A DNA stretch of 64,000 nt from Nocardia fusca NBRC 14340 (GTDB taxonomy: Bacteria; Actinomycetota; Actinomycetes; Mycobacteriales; Mycobacteriaceae): assembly GCF_001618425.1 (NCBI RefSeq), contig NZ_BDCU01000022.1:124001-188000 (forward strand), written 5' to 3'. Positions 31,502 to 40,516 of this stretch are shown piece by piece. How positions within the stretch are numbered: position 1 is the stretch's first letter; every line of letters begins with the position of its first letter. Both the position numbers and the translations under genes were made by a program. A model generated the notes under the pieces. That model was not told where the DNA came from. It saw only the letters and a program-made list of their open reading frames with translations, and made no database searches.

Positions 31502-32808
31502 GCACCGCGGACGAGGTGGTCGGCCGGATTCTCGCCGACCTCGACCATGCCGCCCATCGCGCCCTGGTCGTGGATTCCCCGCCGGGCGCCGGTAAATCCA
31601 CCCTGGTGGTGCGCGCGGCCCGGCAGCTGGCCGCGGCCGACGACGAACAGCGAATGATCGTGGCGCAGACCAACGAACAGGTCGACGACCTCATCGATCG
31701 GCTCGCCACCGCCGACCCCGCCCTACTGATCGGACGGTTGTCCGCCGGCGACTACCGCCGCAGCGCCCGGATCGACCGCGACAATGTCGAGGTGGCCAAC
31801 CGGCCCGCCGATCTGGAGAAATGCGCGATCGTGATCGGCACCGCCGCGAAATGGGCGACCTTGGACGAGGGCCGCTGGTCGTATGCGATCGTCGACGAGG
31901 CCTACCAGATGCGCTCGGATATGTTGCTGCGGATCGCCAACCGGTTCGAACGCGGCCTCTTCGTCGGCGACCCCGGCCAGCTGGACCCGTTCGCCACCGT
32001 CGACGGCGACCGCTGGGCGGGCCTGTCCTGGGATCCGACCATGAGCGCGGTGGCGGTGATGCTCAACCACAACGCGGGCATCCCGGTGCACACATTGCCG
32101 GTGTCGTGGCGACTGCCGCCCTCGGCGGCCTCGGTGGTGTCCTCGGCGTTCTACCCCTTCGCACCGTTCGCCGCCGGAACCCGCCCCGAACAGCGCCGGC
32201 TCGAATTCACCACCCGCGGCCTGCGCGGCCCGGTGGACGACGTCCTGGACGAAGCCGCCGCGCACGGCTGGGCGTACTACGAATTGCCCGCCCGGCATAC
32301 GCTGCGAACCGACGGAGAAGCGGTGGCCGCCATCGCCGATCTCACCTGCCGGCTGCTGGAACGCGGCGGCGTCGCACATTCCGAACACGGCAGCCGCGAG
32401 ATCGACGCGACCCGTATCGCGGTCGGCACCGCGCACCGCGACCAGGCCCAGGCGGTACGCGACGCACTGGCGGGAACGGTGGCGGAGACGGTCACCGTCG
32501 ACACCGCCAACCGGCTGCAGGGCCGCGAATACGACGTCACGGTCATCCTGCATCCGCTCTCCGGACGTCGCGACGCGGGCGCGTTCCACCTGGAGGCCGG
32601 CCGGTTGTGCGTGCTGGCGTCCCGGCACCGGCACGCCTGTATCGTCGTGGGCCGTGCCGGAATCGGCGAACTCCTCGACGCGCACCCCTCCGCGGAGCCG
32701 GTCTATCTCGGAGTGCCCGTGAAATTCCCCGACGGCTGGGAGGCCAACCAGGCGGTGCTGGGCAGACTGGCCGAACACCGCATCGCCGCGCCGGTCCGCG
32801 CCCGGTGA
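31498..32808 (+). CDS. SF1 (Upf1/Dna2-like) helicase motor
   Basis: A 436-residue superfamily 1 helicase with the full motif set: Walker A DSPPGAGKST at residues 26-35, Walker B AIVDEAYQM with Asp133-Glu134, motif III FVGDPGQLDP near 157, motif IV VSWRLPP, motif V TANRLQGREYDVTVI and motif VI CVLASRHRHACIVVGR. The order and the GDPGQL / LQGRE wording place it in the SF1B group with Upf1, Dna2 and Senataxin, which move 5' to 3'. It lacks the N-terminal barrel and stalk of those proteins; the gene before it seems to supply them. The ATG overlaps the previous stop. It probably unwinds DNA for the Cas4-like nuclease. Confidence 0.85.
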   Translation: MSTADEVVGRILADLDHAAHRALVVDSPPGAGKSTLVVRAARQLAAADDEQRMIVAQTNEQVDDLIDRLATADPALLIGRLSAGDYRRSARIDRDNVEVANRPADLEKCAIVIGTAAKWATLDEGRWSYAIVDEAYQMRSDMLLRIANRFERGLFVGDPGQLDPFATVDGDRWAGLSWDPTMSAVAVMLNHNAGIPVHTLPVSWRLPPSAASVVSSAFYPFAPFAAGTRPEQRRLEFTTRGLRGPVDDVLDEAAAHGWAYYELPARHTLRTDGEAVAAIADLTCRLLERGGVAHSEHGSREIDATRIAVGTAHRDQAQAVRDALAGTVAETVTVDTANRLQGREYDVTVILHPLSGRRDAGAFHLEAGRLCVLASRHRHACIVVGRAGIGELLDAHPSAEPVYLGVPVKFPDGWEANQAVLGRLAEHRIAAPVRAR

Positions 32809-32881
32809 GCGGGGCGGCGGCGCGCACGCGCCCGGTTGCGCAGCGATTGCCGTCCGCCGGCTCCCGGGGCACCATGGCGGG

Positions 32882-34195
32882 ATGCGAGTCCTCATCGAGC
32901 TCCGCCCCTCCCCTGAACTGATCTCCGCCGCAACAGATTCCGCGGCCGGGATATCCGCTACCGAGATCACCGGCGCGGTCCCCGGTTTCACCGTCGACAC
33001 CGGCTACCGCCCGGTGTCCGTTCCCGCTGCCCCGGTGGTGAGTGACACCACGGGCGGGACCGGCGGTTCGTACGTGGTGCGCGGTGAGATCCCCGACGAC
33101 GACCCGGCCGCCCGGGCCGCGGTGGCGGGCGCCCCCGGCGTGACCGGCATCTTCGCGGATCCGGTGATCGAACCGGTGCTCACCTGCGGCGATACCGGTC
33201 CGGTCGGCACCTGGACGGATGTCGCCGACCGACTCGGCCGCGACGAGCTCACCGCCGCCGGACTGACGGGTGCGGGCGTGGCCGTGGCCGTGCTGGACAC
33301 CGGGATCAATGCGGCGGCGGTCCAGCGGGCGGCCGGTGCCGCGATAGCGATCGACGCCGCCCGGAGCTGGAATCCCGCCGGGGTCCGCGGCACCGCCGGC
33401 GAATTCCCGGTCGACCACGGCACCATGTGCGCCTTCGACGCGCTCATCGCCGCACCGCAGGCCACCTTCCTCGATATCCCGCTGTTGCAGAGCACGCGCT
33501 CCGGTGGTAGCCGGATGGATGGTCTGCTCTCCGACGCACTCGCCGCGTTCGCCCATCTGCGTACCGTGCTGACCGCGCAGCCCGAGGACCGCCGTGCCCT
33601 GGTGATCAGCAACAGCTGGGGTTCGTTCGCCCCGCAGTGGGATTTCCCGGTCGGCGACCCGGGCAACTACTCCGACAATCCCGGCCACCCGTTCAATGTC
33701 ATCGTCGCCTCTCTGGACGCGGCGGGCGCCGATATTCTCTTCGCCGCCGGGAACTGCGGCCGCGACTGCCCCGACGGACGCTGTGCCTACCCCGAGCGGC
33801 CCATCACCGGAGCGAATTCGCATCCGAACGTGCTCTCGGTCGGTGGCGTAGACACCGGCGGACAGCGGATCGGCTATTCGTCGCAGGGTCCCGGCCGGCT
33901 CTCCGATCGCAAACCCGATCTCTGCGCCTACTCCCACTTCCTGGGTTCCACCGCCTTCGGCGCCGACGCACCCGATACCGGTACCTCCACCGCCTGCCCG
34001 GTTCTCGCCGGAGTCGTCGCCGCGTTCCGCACCCGGTGGACGGCGACCGAGGTACCGCCCGCCCGCTTGCGGGAACTGTTGCGCAGCACCGCGGGTGATC
34101 GGGCGGGCGCCGGATTCGACTACGACTACGGGTACGGCATCGTCGAGCCCCGAGCCCTGCTCGCGGAGCTGCAGAAAGCTGCGGCCCGCGCGTAG
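32882..34195 (+). CDS. Subtilisin-like (S8) serine protease, intracellular
   Basis: A 437-residue S8 peptidase. The triad is complete: Asp139 in VAVLDTGIN, His179 in VDHGTMCAF, Ser369 in GTSTACPV, with oxyanion Asn291 in AAGNCG. No signal peptide or membrane anchor is present, so it should act inside the cell. The N-terminal 110 residues (SYVVRGEI and GVTGIFADPVIEPV) form a compact pro-like domain. Four cysteines cluster around residues 291-304 (GNCGRDCPDGRCAY). It begins 73 bases after the helicase gene on the same strand and may be in the same transcript. The small gene that follows looks related to its N-domain. I infer regulated proteolysis, perhaps triggered by the nuclease-helicase proteins or the kinase. 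Confidence 0.85.
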   Translation: MRVLIELRPSPELISAATDSAAGISATEITGAVPGFTVDTGYRPVSVPAAPVVSDTTGGTGGSYVVRGEIPDDDPAARAAVAGAPGVTGIFADPVIEPVLTCGDTGPVGTWTDVADRLGRDELTAAGLTGAGVAVAVLDTGINAAAVQRAAGAAIAIDAARSWNPAGVRGTAGEFPVDHGTMCAFDALIAAPQATFLDIPLLQSTRSGGSRMDGLLSDALAAFAHLRTVLTAQPEDRRALVISNSWGSFAPQWDFPVGDPGNYSDNPGHPFNVIVASLDAAGADILFAAGNCGRDCPDGRCAYPERPITGANSHPNVLSVGGVDTGGQRIGYSSQGPGRLSDRKPDLCAYSHFLGSTAFGADAPDTGTSTACPVLAGVVAAFRTRWTATEVPPARLRELLRSTAGDRAGAGFDYDYGYGIVEPRALLAELQKAAARA

Positions 34196-34204
34196 CCTGG
34201 GGGA

Positions 34205-34465
34205 ATGCCGCTGCTGACCGTCTCGCTGCCCCCTGGCTCGGTACTGGCCGACGCCCTGCGGGAACTGGGACTGGCCGAGGACGAGGTCGACCGCGAATAC
34301 GGTTTGATCGCGGTCGACCCGGATACCGGCCGGTTCGCGCTCCGGGTGGCCGCGAGCGCGGCCGCACGGCTGGCCACCGGTAGCGCGGCCACGGTCTTCG
34401 CGGACCCGCCCGTCGAACCGCTGGACGACGCCGGGTCCATGGGGCGCGACGAACCCGGCCGTTGA
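34205..34465 (+). CDS. Small protein resembling the protease pro-domain
   Basis: An 86-residue acidic protein that starts 9 bases after the protease stop. Its body (VDPDTGRFALRVAASAAARL) ends in ATVFADPPVEPLDD, which parallels FADPVIEPVL at the end of the protease N-domain. A beta-alpha-beta fold of the protease-inhibitor (I9) type would fit its size. I therefore suggest a trans-acting inhibitor or folding helper of the S8 protease. This rests on short similarity and position only. No signal peptide and no cysteine. Confidence 0.6.
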   Translation: MPLLTVSLPPGSVLADALRELGLAEDEVDREYGLIAVDPDTGRFALRVAASAAARLATGSAATVFADPPVEPLDDAGSMGRDEPGR

Positions 34466-34553
34466 CCGAAAACCCCTGGTCCCAGCGTGATTCCAGCCTC
34501 ATCCCCGGTGCCGGGGTGCTGTGATCGGTCACCGGATGTGGTATCCGTAGCTC

Positions 34554-36560
34554 GTGGAAGGTGTGGAAGGTACAGAGTTCGGTCGTTACCGACTGCTCGA
34601 TCCACTGGGGGCGGGCGCCATGGGGGAAGTACACCGCGCCTACGACACCGGGACCGAGCGCATGGTGGCGGTGAAGGTGCTGTCGCGGGAATTCGCGCAG
34701 GACACCGTCTATCGTCGGCGGTTCCAGCGCGAAGCCCAGCTGGTGGCCCGGCTGCACGAACCGCATATCGTGCCCATCCACGATTTCGGCGAGATCGACG
34801 GCCGCCTGTTCCTGGAGATGCGCCTGGTGGAGGCCCCCAATCTGGCCGCGTTACTCGCGGACAAGGGATCGCTGCCCGCCGCCGAGGCCGTCGCCGTGAT
34901 CGCCCAGATCGCCGCGGCCCTCGATTCCGCACACTCGAGCGGGGTGGTGCACCGGGACGTGAAACCGTCGAACATCCTGATCACCACGGAAGGTTTCGCC
35001 TATCTCATCGATTTCGGAATCGCCCGCAGCAACCAGGACACCACACTCACCCGCGCCGGCACGATGATCGGCACGCTCGCCTATATGGCGCCGGAACGGC
35101 TCACCCTGGACGAGGTCGACGCGCGTTCGGATGTGTACTCCCTGGCCTGTGTCCTCTACGAATGCCTGGCCGGCACGAAACCGTATACCGGCGAGAGCGT
35201 GGAGCGGCAGATCACCGCCCATCTCACCGAACGTCCGCCGCTCCCCTCGGCCGCCGGTCTCCCGCCCGCCTTCGACGCGGTCATCGCGCGCGGGCTGGCG
35301 AAGGATCCGGACCAACGTTACGGGTCGGCCGGGGAGTTGGCGTCGGCGGCGCAGCAAGCGCTGGAACCGGCCGACGCCCCGCGAACGGGTAGGCGGGCCG
35401 CCGTCACCTCCCCGGTGGACTATCCACCGGACGACAATCCGGACGGCGGCGATTCGCCGGGTGTCGATTCGCGAATGGACATTTCGTCGGTCGACGACCC
35501 ACCGGGCTCCCTCTCGCCGCTGGACAACGGGCCGGCCACCTCCCCCGCTGCCACACCACCCGCTCCCTTCCCGCCCGCCGCCACCCCACTCGTCGGCCTC
35601 TCGCCGGATGACAACCCGCCCGTCGGTTTCTCGCCGAGCAACAAAATTCCTGGCGCCGGTTTCTCGCCGGGCAACTACCCACCCGCCGACGGCTTCTCAC
35701 CGGCCGCATTCAAGCCCGCCGTCACCCCATCCACCGACCGCCCACTCACCCTCGGTACGCCTCACGGCACCCCGTCCGCTACGCGGTCCCGTGCCCGTGC
35801 CAGGACCGCGGCCGCGGTGGCCGCGGTCGTGACGGCGGTCGTGAGCGTGTCGGCACTGGCGTTGACCGGGGAGGACACCACCACGGTCACCGACGCACCG
35901 GTACCCACGGCACCGTCGGACGTGCCGGCCACCGCGGTGCCGGGTGATCGGGCAGCCGAGATCGTCCCCACCCCCGCGCCGCGGCTCCCCGGACAAGAAC
36001 CGCCTCCTTCGGCAACCCATTCGATGCCGGTGGTTCCGTCCGAACCCCCGGCCGCGCCGGGAACCACTGTCGCGGAGCCGGCACCCACCACACCCGCGGG
36101 TGACCCGGTGGACCAGCAGCAGCCCGCGCCTCCCGAACCTCCGCTGCCGACCACGAGTGTCGCCGCGCCTCCGACCACCATCACCACCACCTCCGAACCG
36201 TCCGGCACGTCGACCTCCCCCACCACGACCACCGACCCCGGGACCAGCACCACCACTCCCTCCGCCGGCGAGACCACGACGGCGACCCCGCCGGAAACCA
36301 CCGGTACCGGCGACGAGACGAGCGCCGCCGCGAGCAGCGCGACCACCGAGCAGCCCCGCACCCGGGGCAGCGCGATCTCCACTTCCTCCGGCCACGTTCC
36401 CGCCACCGCCCCCACCGCGACCCCGCCCACCACCTCGACCCCCGGCCCGGCCTCCACCTCCACGCCGATCTCCCCGGCCCCGGACTCCGCCCACCTCCCG
36501 GCCCCGCCTCCTGCTCCGGTCTCCCCTTCCGCTTCCGCGCCTGCTGCCACCGGCGGCTGA
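34554..36560 (+). CDS. Membrane Ser/Thr protein kinase (PknB type)
   Basis: A 668-residue Hanks-type kinase. The cytosolic kinase domain covers residues 8-270: glycine loop LGAGAMGEV, Lys41 in VAVKVL, catalytic HRDVKPSN with Asp135, DFG at 153-155 and MAPERL. A proline-rich juxtamembrane linker of about 145 residues follows, holding repeated S-P-x-D/G-N-x-P-P units. Then comes one membrane segment near 416-437 (AAAVAAVVTAVVSVSALAL) and an outer tail of about 230 residues made of Thr/Pro/Ser, with no PASTA repeats. Such tails span or sense the cell wall. GTG 34554 is used; GTG 34563 is an alternative. It lies 88 bases after the small protein on the same strand and may regulate the protease-nuclease block. 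Confidence 0.9.
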   Translation: MEGVEGTEFGRYRLLDPLGAGAMGEVHRAYDTGTERMVAVKVLSREFAQDTVYRRRFQREAQLVARLHEPHIVPIHDFGEIDGRLFLEMRLVEAPNLAALLADKGSLPAAEAVAVIAQIAAALDSAHSSGVVHRDVKPSNILITTEGFAYLIDFGIARSNQDTTLTRAGTMIGTLAYMAPERLTLDEVDARSDVYSLACVLYECLAGTKPYTGESVERQITAHLTERPPLPSAAGLPPAFDAVIARGLAKDPDQRYGSAGELASAAQQALEPADAPRTGRRAAVTSPVDYPPDDNPDGGDSPGVDSRMDISSVDDPPGSLSPLDNGPATSPAATPPAPFPPAATPLVGLSPDDNPPVGFSPSNKIPGAGFSPGNYPPADGFSPAAFKPAVTPSTDRPLTLGTPHGTPSATRSRARARTAAAVAAVVTAVVSVSALALTGEDTTTVTDAPVPTAPSDVPATAVPGDRAAEIVPTPAPRLPGQEPPPSATHSMPVVPSEPPAAPGTTVAEPAPTTPAGDPVDQQQPAPPEPPLPTTSVAAPPTTITTTSEPSGTSTSPTTTTDPGTSTTTPSAGETTTATPPETTGTGDETSAAASSATTEQPRTRGSAISTSSGHVPATAPTATPPTTSTPGPASTSTPISPAPDSAHLPAPPPAPVSPSASAPAATGG

Positions 36561-36771
36561 ACCCGGTGTAGGGCCGGGCAACGAGGCAGTCGTCGTGACG
36601 ACGAGCGGGGCCGCCGGCAAGCGGCGGTGGCCACTCGCCGCGTCCGCGACACCGGATCGCGAGCGAACCGGACGGGTGACCGGCGTAACAACGACTCGGC
36701 AGCCGTGAAAAGGACTCCGCCGCCCCGGCAATAATCGTTGCGAGCAGGAAATTCGAAATCCGGAGGTCGTA

Positions 36772-37932
36772 ATGAACGCGGAACCCGTGGGCGCCGAACG
36801 CCGGGCGGTGATCGTGGGTGCCGGCGTCGCGGGGCTCACGGCCGCCATCGCGTTGCGGCAGCGCGGCTGGCGAGTCGAGGTCCTGGAACGGGCCTCCGGG
36901 GTGGAACCGGCCGGGTCGGGACTGAGCCTGTGGCCCAACGGTCTGCGTGGTCTCGATGTGATCGGTGTCGGCGCCGCGATCCGCGAACAGTCGCTGGCGG
37001 CGACCGAGGGCGGTATGCGCGATACCGCCGGGCGTTGGCTGTCCCGCACCGATATCGCCGCCCTCCGCGACCGTTACGGAGACCTGGTGGTGATCCACCG
37101 GAACCAGCTGTCGGACCTCCTGCGCACCGCGCTGGGCACCGGCCCCCTGCGGTTCGGGTGTGCGGTGGAGGCCGTCGAGTTCACCGGTCGTGGCGTGCGG
37201 GTGCGGCACAGCGCCGGGACCACCGACGCCGACCTCGTACTCGGTGCCGACGGGATCAACAGCACACTCCGCGCCACCCTGTGGCCGCGCGCCCGGCGGC
37301 CGGTGTATGCCGGATACACCGCCTGGCGGACCATTGTCACTCCGGCCGAACCGGTCCTCGCCGGTGGCGAGACCCTGGGCCGCGGGCAGCGTTTCGGTAT
37401 CGCGCCGCTGCGGGACGGAAGGGTCTACATGTTCGGCACCGCGAACCTGCCGGCCGGGCAGCGTGACCCCGGCCGGGAACTGGACGAACTGCGCCGCCGG
37501 TTCGGCAGCTGGCACGACCCGATTCCGGCGCTGCTGGCAGCGGCCGACCCGGCGGCGATACTGCGGCACGATATCTACGAACTGCCGCCACTGGACACCT
37601 ATGTGCGGGAACGGGCGGCGTTGCTGGGCGACGCCGCCCACGCCATGACCCCGAACCTGGGCCAGGGCGCGAACCTCGCCGTCGAGGACGCGGTCACCCT
37701 GGCGGCCGTGCTCGACCGGGCACCCGATATCCCCGGAGCCCTCACCGAATACGACCGGATCCGCCGGGCCCGGGTGCAACCGCTGGCCCGGCTGTCGCAT
37801 CGGATGGGCGCCGCGCTGCAACTCGCGCTGCCGGCGGTGACGCCGGTACGCAACGCCGTACTGCGCCTGGCCCCGGACGCCGCCGCGCTGCGTGCGCTGG
37901 GGCCGGTGCTGTCCTGGGCGCCGCCCGCCTGA
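36772..37932 (+). CDS. FAD-dependent monooxygenase (aromatic hydroxylase type)
   Basis: A 386-residue single-component flavin hydroxylase. It has all three family motifs: VIVGAGVAGLTAAIALRQRG near residue 14, the DG motif in VLGADGINSTLRATL, and GDAAHAMTPNLGQGANLAVEDAVTLA near 286. It needs NAD(P)H and O2 and normally hydroxylates aromatic or related rings; the closest patterns are 3-hydroxybenzoate/salicylate-type and zeaxanthin-epoxidase-like proteins. An AATCCGGAGG site sits before the ATG. The gene converges with the spermidine-synthase-like gene, with 4 bases between the stops. Confidence 0.9.
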   Translation: MNAEPVGAERRAVIVGAGVAGLTAAIALRQRGWRVEVLERASGVEPAGSGLSLWPNGLRGLDVIGVGAAIREQSLAATEGGMRDTAGRWLSRTDIAALRDRYGDLVVIHRNQLSDLLRTALGTGPLRFGCAVEAVEFTGRGVRVRHSAGTTDADLVLGADGINSTLRATLWPRARRPVYAGYTAWRTIVTPAEPVLAGGETLGRGQRFGIAPLRDGRVYMFGTANLPAGQRDPGRELDELRRRFGSWHDPIPALLAAADPAAILRHDIYELPPLDTYVRERAALLGDAAHAMTPNLGQGANLAVEDAVTLAAVLDRAPDIPGALTEYDRIRRARVQPLARLSHRMGAALQLALPAVTPVRNAVLRLAPDAAALRALGPVLSWAPPA

Positions 37933-37936
37933 TCCG

Positions 37937-39568
37937 CTACACCCACTCTTTGCGGGCCAGCTCGAGAATTGTCGGATGCATGAGCGTCGACGGCTGCTCG
38001 CCGGTGTCCCGGCGATCCGGCGCGAAGATCGTCGCGGCCGGCAGGCTCAGTTCGTCCATCGAACGCAGCGGAGCCGGCGGGTCCAGCGCGAGCCGCGGCT
38101 CGGCGTCACGGGTGGCCTGGACGAAACCCCAGTCACCGAAACTCGGGACGTCCACGTGGTACGGCAGGATGTTCAGGCCGGAGGTACGGACAGTGGCCGC
38201 GATACACCAGTACGAATGCGGGGCGAAGAACGGCGAACCCGCCTGCACCACCATGGTGCCGCCAGGGGCCAGCACCCGGGCCGTCATCGCGTAGAACTCG
38301 GTGGAATAGAGCTTGGCGATGGAGGTCTGGTCCGGATCGGGCAGATCGACGATCACCGCGTCGTAGTCGGCAGCGGCGGTACGCAACCAGGAGAACGCGT
38401 CCGCCGTGACCACCCGCACCCGCGGATCGGCGAAAGAATTCCGGTTGAGTTCGGTGAGCCGCGGATCGGTGCGGGCGAGCTCGATCACGGCCGGATCCAG
38501 TTCGACCAGCGTCACCGACTCCACATCGGGATATTCCAGGATCTCGCGCAGCGCCAGCCCGTCGCCGCCGCCGATCACCAGTACCTCCCGGCGCGGCCCG
38601 GCCAGGGTCGGATGCACCATCGCCTCGTGGTATCGGTACTCGTCCACCGACGAGAACTGGAGATCACCGTTGAGGAACAAGCGGGTATCCCGGGTTCCGA
38701 ACGGCGACACCGATTCGGTGAGCACGATCTTCTGGTATTCGGTCTGCCGCTGCCAGACGATCGGATACGCGAACAGCGCCTGCTGGGCGGTGGCCTCGAA
38801 TCGGTCGGCGTAGACATAGCTGCCGACCAGCACCGCCGCCACCAGCAGGGTTACCGCGCCCAGAGCCACTTTCACCAGGTGGGACAGGTCGGCACGGAAC
38901 CAGATGAGCACCAGTACCAGCCCGGCCACCGCGTTCACCACTCCGACGATCAGACTGCCGCGGATCTGCCCGAACACCGGCAGCAGCAGGAACGGGAACG
39001 CCAGACCGCCGAGAAGGGCGCCCACATAGTCGGCGGCGAACAGGTCGGCGACCGCGCTGCCCGCCTCCTGTTTGCGGATCCGCTGCAGCATCTCCATCAG
39101 CAGCGGGATCTCGGCGCCCACCAGGGCCCCGATCACACACGATGCCGCCACCAGCGCCGCCGTGTACAGGTCGAGCCAGGCATAGGCGGCGTACAGGCCC
39201 AGCACCGACAGGCCGCCCACCAGCGCGAGCGCCAGCTCCACGACCACGAAGGCAGTGGCGGCCCGCTGTCGCAACGGTTTCGCGGCCAGGGCGCCGACCC
39301 CCATCGCGCAGACCATCACGCTGAGCGTGATCGATGCCTGGGTGGCGGTATCGCCGATCAGATAGCTGCCCAGCGTCACCAGGGACAGTTCGTACACCAG
39401 TCCGCACGCGGCGCAGACGAAAACCGTGGTGAGCAGGGCCAGTCGCGCGAACCGTCCGGGGACGGGCGGCGCGTCCACCATCGGTTCGACCGACTCGGTG
39501 TCGGACGCGTCGGCGACCGGCGGAAGTTCCGGCGCGACGGTGCCGGCCCGAGATTCGTTCGGTGGCAA
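37937..39568 (-). CDS. speE: Membrane-bound spermidine synthase-like protein
   Basis: A 543-residue fusion. The first 260 residues carry seven membrane segments; the second half is an aminopropyltransferase domain with VLVIGGGDGLALREILEYPDVESVTLVELDP (core VIGGGDGLALREIL), DAFSWLRTAAADYDAVIVDLPDPD, and SPFFAPHSYW. The cytosolic domain would transfer aminopropyl groups from decarboxylated SAM, though the natural substrate of the membrane versions is debated. It is the fourth gene of a row that matches Rv2597-Rv2601 of M. tuberculosis, in which Rv2601 is speE. The start is a TTG two bases after the upstream stop; an internal ATG (MVDAPPVPG) is possible. Confidence 0.8.
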   Translation of the reverse strand: MPPNESRAGTVAPELPPVADASDTESVEPMVDAPPVPGRFARLALLTTVFVCAACGLVYELSLVTLGSYLIGDTATQASITLSVMVCAMGVGALAAKPLRQRAATAFVVVELALALVGGLSVLGLYAAYAWLDLYTAALVAASCVIGALVGAEIPLLMEMLQRIRKQEAGSAVADLFAADYVGALLGGLAFPFLLLPVFGQIRGSLIVGVVNAVAGLVLVLIWFRADLSHLVKVALGAVTLLVAAVLVGSYVYADRFEATAQQALFAYPIVWQRQTEYQKIVLTESVSPFGTRDTRLFLNGDLQFSSVDEYRYHEAMVHPTLAGPRREVLVIGGGDGLALREILEYPDVESVTLVELDPAVIELARTDPRLTELNRNSFADPRVRVVTADAFSWLRTAAADYDAVIVDLPDPDQTSIAKLYSTEFYAMTARVLAPGGTMVVQAGSPFFAPHSYWCIAATVRTSGLNILPYHVDVPSFGDWGFVQATRDAEPRLALDPPAPLRSMDELSLPAATIFAPDRRDTGEQPSTLMHPTILELARKEWV

Positions 39569-39569
39569 C

Positions 39570-39995
39570 TCAGGTCAGCGCGGACGCGACCACCGCGGCC
39601 ACCGCGATGTGCACCGCCGCACTCACCCACACACCCGGATGCAGTTCGTGCTCGTTCACCACGCCCCGGAACTCGCCGGGCGTGGTGAACTCCAGCAGCA
39701 GAAACGCCAGCGCCATCGCCACCAGCCCGATGACCCCGTACACCGCGCTGGTGACCAGCGCCTGCCCGATCGCGCCGTCGGAGGTCCAGATGGCGGTGGC
39801 GACGATAATGCCCACACCCAGCATGTTCGCGGCGACCAGCAGCGCGGCGTTGCGGTTGCGCTCCACCCAGATCTGGTGACGCAGGTTGCCGGGGGTGAGC
39901 ACATCCACCAGGACGAACCCCAGCACCATCAGGACGATCCCGAGGCCGGAGTAGGCGGCCGCGGCGCCGGCGTTCGCGGGCAGGTCTTCGAGCAT
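39570..39995 (-). CDS. DUF350 membrane protein
   Basis: A 141-residue membrane protein with four segments arranged as two similar halves (GLGIVLMVLGFVLVDVLTPG and VYGVIGLVAMALAFLLLEFTTPGE), which is the DUF350 layout. ATG 39995 follows an excellent AGGAGG site. It is the third gene of the row and corresponds to Rv2600. Function unknown; its fixed linkage to a spermidine-synthase-like enzyme suggests a common envelope role. Confidence 0.85.
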   Translation of the reverse strand: MLEDLPANAGAAAAYSGLGIVLMVLGFVLVDVLTPGNLRHQIWVERNRNAALLVAANMLGVGIIVATAIWTSDGAIGQALVTSAVYGVIGLVAMALAFLLLEFTTPGEFRGVVNEHELHPGVWVSAAVHIAVAAVVASALT

Positions 39996-40035
39996 TGTTT
40001 CCTCCTGGGAATGGATCCGAACGGGCGGGCGGCGG

Positions 40036-40464
40036 TTACTTTCCGTCGCCGGAGCCGCCGCCACGGAAGCCGGTGTTGTCGCTGGGCCAGCCGAAGACGG
40101 CGATCGCGCTGTGGTGGCGGCGGTGCCCGGTCCGGTAGTCGTCGAGCAGGATCTTCGCGCCGGACCCATTCGGCGAGATCGCGACAATATCGTTGCGATA
40201 CTGCAGGTAGGTGGTGGCGCCCGCAGTGCGCCGGTCCAGCGGTCGCGCGGCCTTGGCGATCTCGTCGGCGGTCGCCGTCGGCGATTTGCCCGCCGTGTAC
40301 GCCAGCCCGTTGTTCGCTTCGTCGAGCTTCGGGGCACGCGCATAGTGCGAGGTGATGTAGGCCCGGACCCCGTTGTCGTCGTCATCGTCATCGGATCCGC
40401 ATCCGGACAGCACAACGGCGAGAACAGCGCAGAGCACCGCGACCACCCAGGACTTACGACTCAC
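40036..40464 (-). CDS. DUF4247 lipoprotein
   Basis: A 142-residue exported lipoprotein. The signal peptide WVVAVLCAVLAVVLSGC ends in a lipobox with Cys22, followed by a run of six aspartates and an SHYARAP / TADEIAKAARP domain. The C-terminus HSAIAVFGWPSDNTGFRGGGSG is the DUF4247 ending. It is expected on the outer face of the cell membrane. Counterpart of Rv2599. Confidence 0.85.
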   Translation of the reverse strand: MSRKSWVVAVLCAVLAVVLSGCGSDDDDDDNGVRAYITSHYARAPKLDEANNGLAYTAGKSPTATADEIAKAARPLDRRTAGATTYLQYRNDIVAISPNGSGAKILLDDYRTGHRRHHSAIAVFGWPSDNTGFRGGGSGDGK

Positions 40465-40516
40465 AGCAAACCTTCCCCCGTCCGGCGCACAGTCCCTCCG
40501 GTGCCGCAGCTATCGC

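Noticed and set aside
35697..37049. 450-codon minus-strand frame rich in Gly and Arg
   Set aside because: Mirror image of the Thr/Pro-rich kinase tail; no real protein pattern.
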